Assembly: GCA_022564535.1 (NCBI GenBank)
Contig: JADFLD010000036.1
Span: 1-9,817 of the forward strand
Reading direction: 5' to 3'
DNA length: 9,817 nt
Origin: Gemmatimonadota bacterium
GTDB lineage: Bacteria > Gemmatimonadota > Gemmatimonadetes > Longimicrobiales > UBA6960
The notes under the pieces are model-generated. The model saw only the letters and a list, made by a program, of their open reading frames with translations, did no database searches and had not been told where the DNA came from. Below are positions 6,634 through 9,817 of this stretch, one piece after another. The position numbers were made by a program, and so were the translations under genes. Each line of letters opens with the position of its first letter. Within the stretch, counting starts at the first letter, position 1.

Positions 6634-6915
6634 CTATCGTGCGGGCGCGGCCACGTCTTCGAACCCAAAGATGATTGCTGTTGGCCCATCCACCAACTCC
6701 GCCATTTCCGGCCGCTTGGCCGCCTCGGCCGCGATCTTGAACAGGCGGTTCTTCACGACGCGAATTTCGACTCCCTCGGCTTCGCGAATTGTGCGCTGGA
6801 GTTCCACCATCTCGGTCACTTTGAGGCCGCGGTACTCCGTGGCGATCGCGATCTCGCAGCGCTCAATGCGGTCGCGCAACTCCTCGACCAGCGCGATCTT
6901 CTTCTCGGTCGGCAT
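6634..6915 (-). CDS. rplJ: Truncated ribosomal protein L10 (N-terminal part only; likely fragment)
   Basis: The 93 residues align by eye with the first half of L10, the stalk-base protein that binds 23S rRNA and carries the L7/L12 dimers. Signs are MPTEKK..LVEEL, the EYRGLKVTEM motif, VVKNRLFKIA, and GPTAIIFGFED near the end. Full L10 is about 165-175 residues. Here the frame meets TAG right after VAAPAR, so the rest of the RNA-binding domain and the C-terminal helix for L7/L12 are missing, and no rplL follows. The 5' side is perfect: ATG preceded by GAGGAGG at 4 nt, and an L10 leader plus attenuator upstream. No rplA or rplK is visible further upstream, where those genes usually sit. The expected continuation is not found in other frames; the adjacent DNA is the end of the LysM gene. 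A broken copy, or an artificial join of two sequences, is more likely than a working short L10. Confidence 0.88.
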   Translation of the reverse strand: MPTEKKIALVEELRDRIERCEIAIATEYRGLKVTEMVELQRTIREAEGVEIRVVKNRLFKIAAEAAKRPEMAELVDGPTAIIFGFEDVAAPAR

Positions 6916-6930
6916 ATGTCCTCCTCGGGC

Positions 6931-6960
6931 GCAACAAAACGCCCCGCCTGAAGACGGGGC
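6931..6960 (-). terminator. Intrinsic terminator/attenuator between L10 leader and rplJ
   Basis: On the minus strand GCCCCG (6960-6955) pairs with CGGGGC (6946-6941) around an 8-nt loop, followed by GTTTTGTTG. It lies after the leader and just before the rplJ ribosome-binding site, where it can stop transcription before the gene. GTCTTCAG, spanning the last base of its 5' arm and most of its loop (6955-6948), is an exact complement of CTGAAGAC in the leader. Confidence 0.75.
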
Positions 6961-7090
6961 ATGCGTCAGCGAGACGGTGCGACGCGACCTACGTCACGTA
7001 ACGGTTTCGCTCGACCTACCTCGGCGGGCGCTCACGCATTAGACCGGCCGGTACAGCCGGCACCCGCTGTCTTCAGCAATCTACATCCTG
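6961..7090 (-). promoter_or_regulatory. L10 leader RNA (autoregulatory, binds L10-L7/L12 complex)
   Basis: Reading the minus strand, CTGAAGACAGCGGGTGCC (starting at 7076) followed by CGCCCGCCGAGG (7030-7019) reproduces the conserved core of the ribosomal L10 leader (Rfam family L10_leader). GCGGG pairs with CCCGC to frame a kink-turn-like loop, and GCCGG/CCGGC forms an inner hairpin with loop CTGTA (about 7062-7048). A long-range pair, ATGCGTGAGCG (7039-7029) with CGCTGACGCAT (6971-6961), 10 of 11 matches, closes the downstream part. In bacteria this RNA is bound by the L10(L12)4 complex and represses rplJL; in Bacillus subtilis it works by transcription attenuation. The adjoining terminator fits that mode here. 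Boundaries are approximate. Confidence 0.82.
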
Positions 7091-7329
7091 CCAAACGCGG
7101 AGCTTGGGCGCAAGCGGGAGCTAGACGAGACACCATCGGCGATGAGTATCGCCGCGCGGGATCGCGCTCGGTTGACCATCATGACTCCTGACATCTCGTC
7201 GCTCCGGCTGAACGATGCCTTGACCACCATGTTATCCTTACGCGAACGGCCCACGCTGCGTGTTGGGCGCGGCCAACACGGAACCAGGCGGGGGCGAGAT
7301 ACGTCTACCTTAGGGAGGTAATCGCCGCC
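7091..7329. other. Intergenic region with hairpins and a repeated motif; no gene seen
   Basis: This gap separates the divergent L10 fragment and the long secreted-protein gene. It holds CGGCGAT/ATCGCCG (7137-7154, 7 bp, 4-nt loop); a repeated TTGACCAyCATG at 7172-7183 and 7220-7231, 48 bp apart; and CGTGTTGG/CCAACACG (7259-7280, 8 bp perfect, 6-nt loop), 49 nt before ATG 7330. No convincing -35/-10 pair stands out for either strand, though CTGAAC (7209-7214) with TATCCT (7233-7238) is a weak option for the + gene. No remnant of rplA, which normally precedes the L10 leader, is recognisable on the minus strand. Confidence 0.5.
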
Positions 7330-9817
7330 ATGTCACTATCCCGTTCTTTGAAGGCCACCATCCTCGTCGCCATTGCCCTGCTCGTACTGGCCGTTTCCCA
7401 GCAGACGATCCCAACCACCTCGGCCGCATTCAACGACTCAGACGGCGACGGCGCTACCGACGCCGCCGAAGAACTCGCCGGCTCCGACCCAAACGACCCG
7501 GACAGTTTCCCGGAGAGCATTGCCGTCGAGTCGCTCACCGGCTTTATCGGGCCGCATCTCCCGCTCTGCTCCGACGGCATCGATAACGACCTAGACGGCC
7601 TCACCGACGGCGAGGATCCAGGATGCACCGATAGCGACGGCGACAGCGTGTCTGATCCAACTGAAGAGCTGCTCGGCTCCGATCCCGACGACTTCGACAG
7701 CGTCCCAGAGCACGCCCGCTTCGACGTCTTTCTCGAAAGCTTCGGATTGCCAGTCTTCCTCTGCGCAGACTTCATCGACAACGACGGAGACGGCCTATTG
7801 GACGCAGAAGACCCTGGTTGCGAACCTATCGATAGCGACGGTGATGGCGTCGATGATGCGGCGGAGAAGCGCTTCGGCTCCGATCCTGCGGACCCGGACA
7901 GCATGCCCGAGCACGAGGCGCCAAATCCGGGCTCGTGTACCGATGGCATAGATAATGACCAGAACGGATTCACCGATGATGCCGACCCTGGCTGTAGCAG
8001 TCCGCCGAATGACGACCAGGCCAACGCCACCATCGTCGAGGCCCTTCCCTACACCGATGGTCCCACCGTGCTTAAGAACGCCACGTTTGAACCCGACGAG
8101 CCCCGTCCAGGCTGCGCCTTTAGCCTCGGTAATACCATCTGGTATCAGTACACCGCAGCCGAGGACAGCGTTCTCATCGCTAAATTGGAGAGCATCGGCT
8201 CCGGAACGGTAATCGCCGCGTGGCATCAGACTGCATCCGGCCTGGAACGAGTCGCCTGCTCCGCGGACTTCGGCCCGTTCGGCGCCAGAGCGGTAGTCAG
8301 CTTAGAGGCCGGCGAGACCTACCTCTTCCAAATCGACGCCTTCCCCTTCTTCGAGGCACCGGCGTCAGGCGTGACCTTCACGCTTGAAGCCGGCCATCCA
8401 CCCGCGAACGACGGCTTCCTTGATGCTTTACCGTTCGATTCGATCCCCTTCAGCCACTCCGTCGACACGAGCGCGGCCACGAGGCAGCTCGGCGAGCCAA
8501 GCTGTGGCTACGGCAACGAGTCCACCGTCTGGTACGCTTTCTCGCCGGACGAAGACACATTCGTTGTGGCGGACTCCGAAGGCAGCGACTACTCCGCCAT
8601 CATCGGCATTTGGACAGAGAGTAAGTTCGGCCTCCTCCGGGAGGAGTGTGGCGCTCCGGACAGCGCCGTTGCGCTTGAGGCAGAAGCCGGCGAGACGTAC
8701 TTCTTCCAGGTCTCGCGCGTCCCGCGCTTCTTCTTCCGCGGGCCAGAGCCTGAACCGGCCGAACCTCCAGGATTCAGTCTGCAGTTCAACATCTTTGTTG
8801 CGGTCCCGCCAGCAAACGACGACTTCGCCAATGCCCAATTTGTGACGTCGCTGCCGTTCACAATGACCGTCAACAACCTCACCGCTACCGAAGAAGACGG
8901 CGAACCCTCGCCGGGCTGTCTGGAACCGTACAGCGTTGAGTACACCCTTTGGTACCGCTACACACCGGTTCGTGACGAGATCCTCGTTGCCGACACGGCA
9001 GGTAGCCAGCCCTACAACATCGCCATCGGCGTGTACACCGGCGATGTCGCCGATACGCTGGAGCTGCCGGCTCTCGCGGACTTGACTCAAGTCGCATGCA
9101 CCTCCTTGTTCTCCTTCCCAACCCGGGTCGGCTTCCAGGCGGAGGCTGGCCAGACATACTACTTCCAAGTCGGCACACTGACCTTCGAGAACGTTATCTT
9201 CGCCGGTACCGTGGGCGATCAGCCAAGCACCGCAGGCTTCCTCACAATTGATCCGCACGAAATCACGTTTAACCTCCAGTCACTGGACGGGCCTGACATC
9301 CCACCACCTGCGTTCAAGGTCCAAGACCCGGTCGGTGACGAGCTCGTCTTCTTCTTTGAACCGCCGCCCGACGAGCTCTTCCGGCCTGACATCACGTCTG
9401 TCGGCGGTTCGTTCACCGACGATGACTTTTGCCTCACGATCGAATTCAACGAGCCGCTCCCCGCCCAAGGCGAATTCGATCGCCAATTCGGTGTTGGTGG
9501 AGTCTACGGCGATATCTCATTCGATAGCGACCAGGATTCCACAACAGGATTGTCACGATTCAATTTCCAGTGCGGGACCGAAAACCTTGGCGTTGACGCG
9601 GCGATCCGGATTCGGCCGGACGATCTGTTAGCTGAAATTAGCCAGTTCGACTTCAGGCCCATTCCCCTTCCCCTTCCCCTTCCCATCGCTGGATTCCCGC
9701 CCGACTTCGAGCCCAACCCAGTTGCGGTGATCCTCCGAGGCGAACGATCGCTTACTGTGGTCGTGCCCCTTGAGGCGATAGGCGGAGACCAGTTCTTTAG
9801 CTTTACTGTCGCCGTCA
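7330..9817 (+). CDS. Large secreted multidomain protein with TSP3-like calcium-binding repeats and PPC-like domains, 3'-truncated by window edge
   Basis: The frame from ATG 7330 stays open for 829 codons to the window edge. GGAGGT (7314-7319) lies 10 nt upstream. Residues 1-34 are a signal peptide with hydrophobic core ATILVAIALLVLAV. Residues 36-223 hold three composite units of about 65 residues: DSDGDG..D..E..GSDP.D.DS.PE, like thrombospondin type 3 calcium loops, then C.D.IDND..G..D..DPGC. Then come three beta domains of 129-137 residues, beginning PPND or PPAND at residues 228, 357 and 494. They share an xxWYxY/F strand and AGxTYxFQV, as in bacterial pre-peptidase C-terminal (PPC) domains. 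From about residue 657 a different domain starts with DPVGDE and contains FDSDQDSTTG and GVDAAI. No catalytic motif is visible. An extracellular or surface-attached, calcium-stabilised protein is likely; adhesion or matrix functions are possible but unproven. Codon third positions are less GC-rich than in the genes before 6620. Confidence 0.88.
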   Translation, partial: MSLSRSLKATILVAIALLVLAVSQQTIPTTSAAFNDSDGDGATDAAEELAGSDPNDPDSFPESIAVESLTGFIGPHLPLCSDGIDNDLDGLTDGEDPGCTDSDGDSVSDPTEELLGSDPDDFDSVPEHARFDVFLESFGLPVFLCADFIDNDGDGLLDAEDPGCEPIDSDGDGVDDAAEKRFGSDPADPDSMPEHEAPNPGSCTDGIDNDQNGFTDDADPGCSSPPNDDQANATIVEALPYTDGPTVLKNATFEPDEPRPGCAFSLGNTIWYQYTAAEDSVLIAKLESIGSGTVIAAWHQTASGLERVACSADFGPFGARAVVSLEAGETYLFQIDAFPFFEAPASGVTFTLEAGHPPANDGFLDALPFDSIPFSHSVDTSAATRQLGEPSCGYGNESTVWYAFSPDEDTFVVADSEGSDYSAIIGIWTESKFGLLREECGAPDSAVALEAEAGETYFFQVSRVPRFFFRGPEPEPAEPPGFSLQFNIFVAVPPANDDFANAQFVTSLPFTMTVNNLTATEEDGEPSPGCLEPYSVEYTLWYRYTPVRDEILVADTAGSQPYNIAIGVYTGDVADTLELPALADLTQVACTSLFSFPTRVGFQAEAGQTYYFQVGTLTFENVIFAGTVGDQPSTAGFLTIDPHEITFNLQSLDGPDIPPPAFKVQDPVGDELVFFFEPPPDELFRPDITSVGGSFTDDDFCLTIEFNEPLPAQGEFDRQFGVGGVYGDISFDSDQDSTTGLSRFNFQCGTENLGVDAAIRIRPDDLLAEISQFDFRPIPLPLPLPIAGFPPDFEPNPVAVILRGERSLTVVVPLEAIGGDQFFSFTVAV
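7435..7998 (+). repeat. Three composite TSP3-like/Cys-bracketed Asp-rich coding repeats
   Basis: DSDGD units start at 7435, 7630 and 7831, periods of 195 and 201 nt (65 and 67 residues). Each is followed by a bracketed segment starting with Cys and ending in DPGC. The DxDxDG spacing is that of calcium loops. The paired cysteines of each segment could form a disulfide outside the cell. The DNA has diverged more than the protein, so these are old duplications. Confidence 0.8.
8008..9270 (+). repeat. Three tandem PPC-like domains in the secreted protein
   Basis: Domain starts are marked by PPNDD (8011), PPANDG (8398) and PPANDD (8809). Each has a GC-type turn (PRPGC, EPSCG, PSPGC), a strand with WYQY, WYAF or WYRY, and a late GETYLFQ, GETYFFQ or GQTYYFQ strand. 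Such domains are common accessory beta-sandwiches in exported bacterial proteins. Confidence 0.7.
9662..9684 (+). repeat. Hexanucleotide tandem repeat (TTCCCC) in coding sequence
   Basis: TTCCCC occurs three times in a row, followed by TTCCC, and encodes an IPLPLPLPI stretch. Unit gain or loss would keep the frame and only change the Pro-Leu linker length. Confidence 0.8.

Noticed and set aside
7172..7238. TTGACC copies as -35 elements of a promoter for the secreted-protein gene
   Set aside because: No acceptable -10 lies 16-18 bp downstream of either copy; TATCCT is only 7 bp from the second one.
8428..9258. Minus-strand open frame of 276 codons
   Set aside because: It is antisense to the PPC-like domains of the + strand gene, whose repeated domains, signal peptide and ribosome-binding site show that strand to be coding.

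Overview
The window is GC-rich bacterial DNA that appears to consist of two parts. Bases 1 to about 6620 carry densely packed genes with a high-GC third-codon preference (40 of 60 bases are G/C in one stretch I counted). From about 6634 onward the sequence is less GC-rich (35/60 and 32/60 in two counted stretches) and has a different character. A Gram-negative, aerobic bacterium is the natural reading of the left part. A Gemmatimonadota-like origin is possible for it, and a Chloroflexota-like origin for the right part, but both are impressions from protein style and not demonstrated.

Layout, left part: (i) the 3' portion of a membrane fatty-acid desaturase (1-735, +); (ii) an AGCS-family sodium:alanine/glycine symporter with a large extra loop (891-2642, +), ending at a hairpin terminator shared with (iii) a convergent minus-strand pair, dinB (DNA polymerase IV) followed by a BtpA-family TIM-barrel gene that overlaps it by 4 bp; (iv) a divergent Mn-type superoxide dismutase (4977-5597, +) with a strong hairpin terminator; (v) a palindrome-rich control region and a secreted LAS-type (M15/MepA-like) metallopeptidase fused to a LysM domain (5848-6615, +).

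Layout, right part: (vi) a truncated ribosomal protein L10 gene (6634-6915, -) of only 93 codons. It is preceded by a recognisable L10 leader RNA (about 6961-7090, -) and an intrinsic terminator whose 5' half is complementary to the leader, which together form a transcription attenuator. (vii) A very long secreted protein (7330 to beyond the right edge, +) with three composite calcium-binding TSP3-like repeats, three PPC-like beta domains and a further C-terminal domain.

The genes do not form one pathway. The left part is stress, repair, envelope and housekeeping content. The most notable points are the abrupt loss of rplJ at about 6634, 18 bp from the end of the LysM gene, which marks either a real rearrangement or an assembly join; the intact L10 attenuator in front of that fragment; and a cluster of nested palindromes upstream of the LysM peptidase. 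I found no CRISPR array, insertion sequence, tRNA or rRNA, and no defence system.
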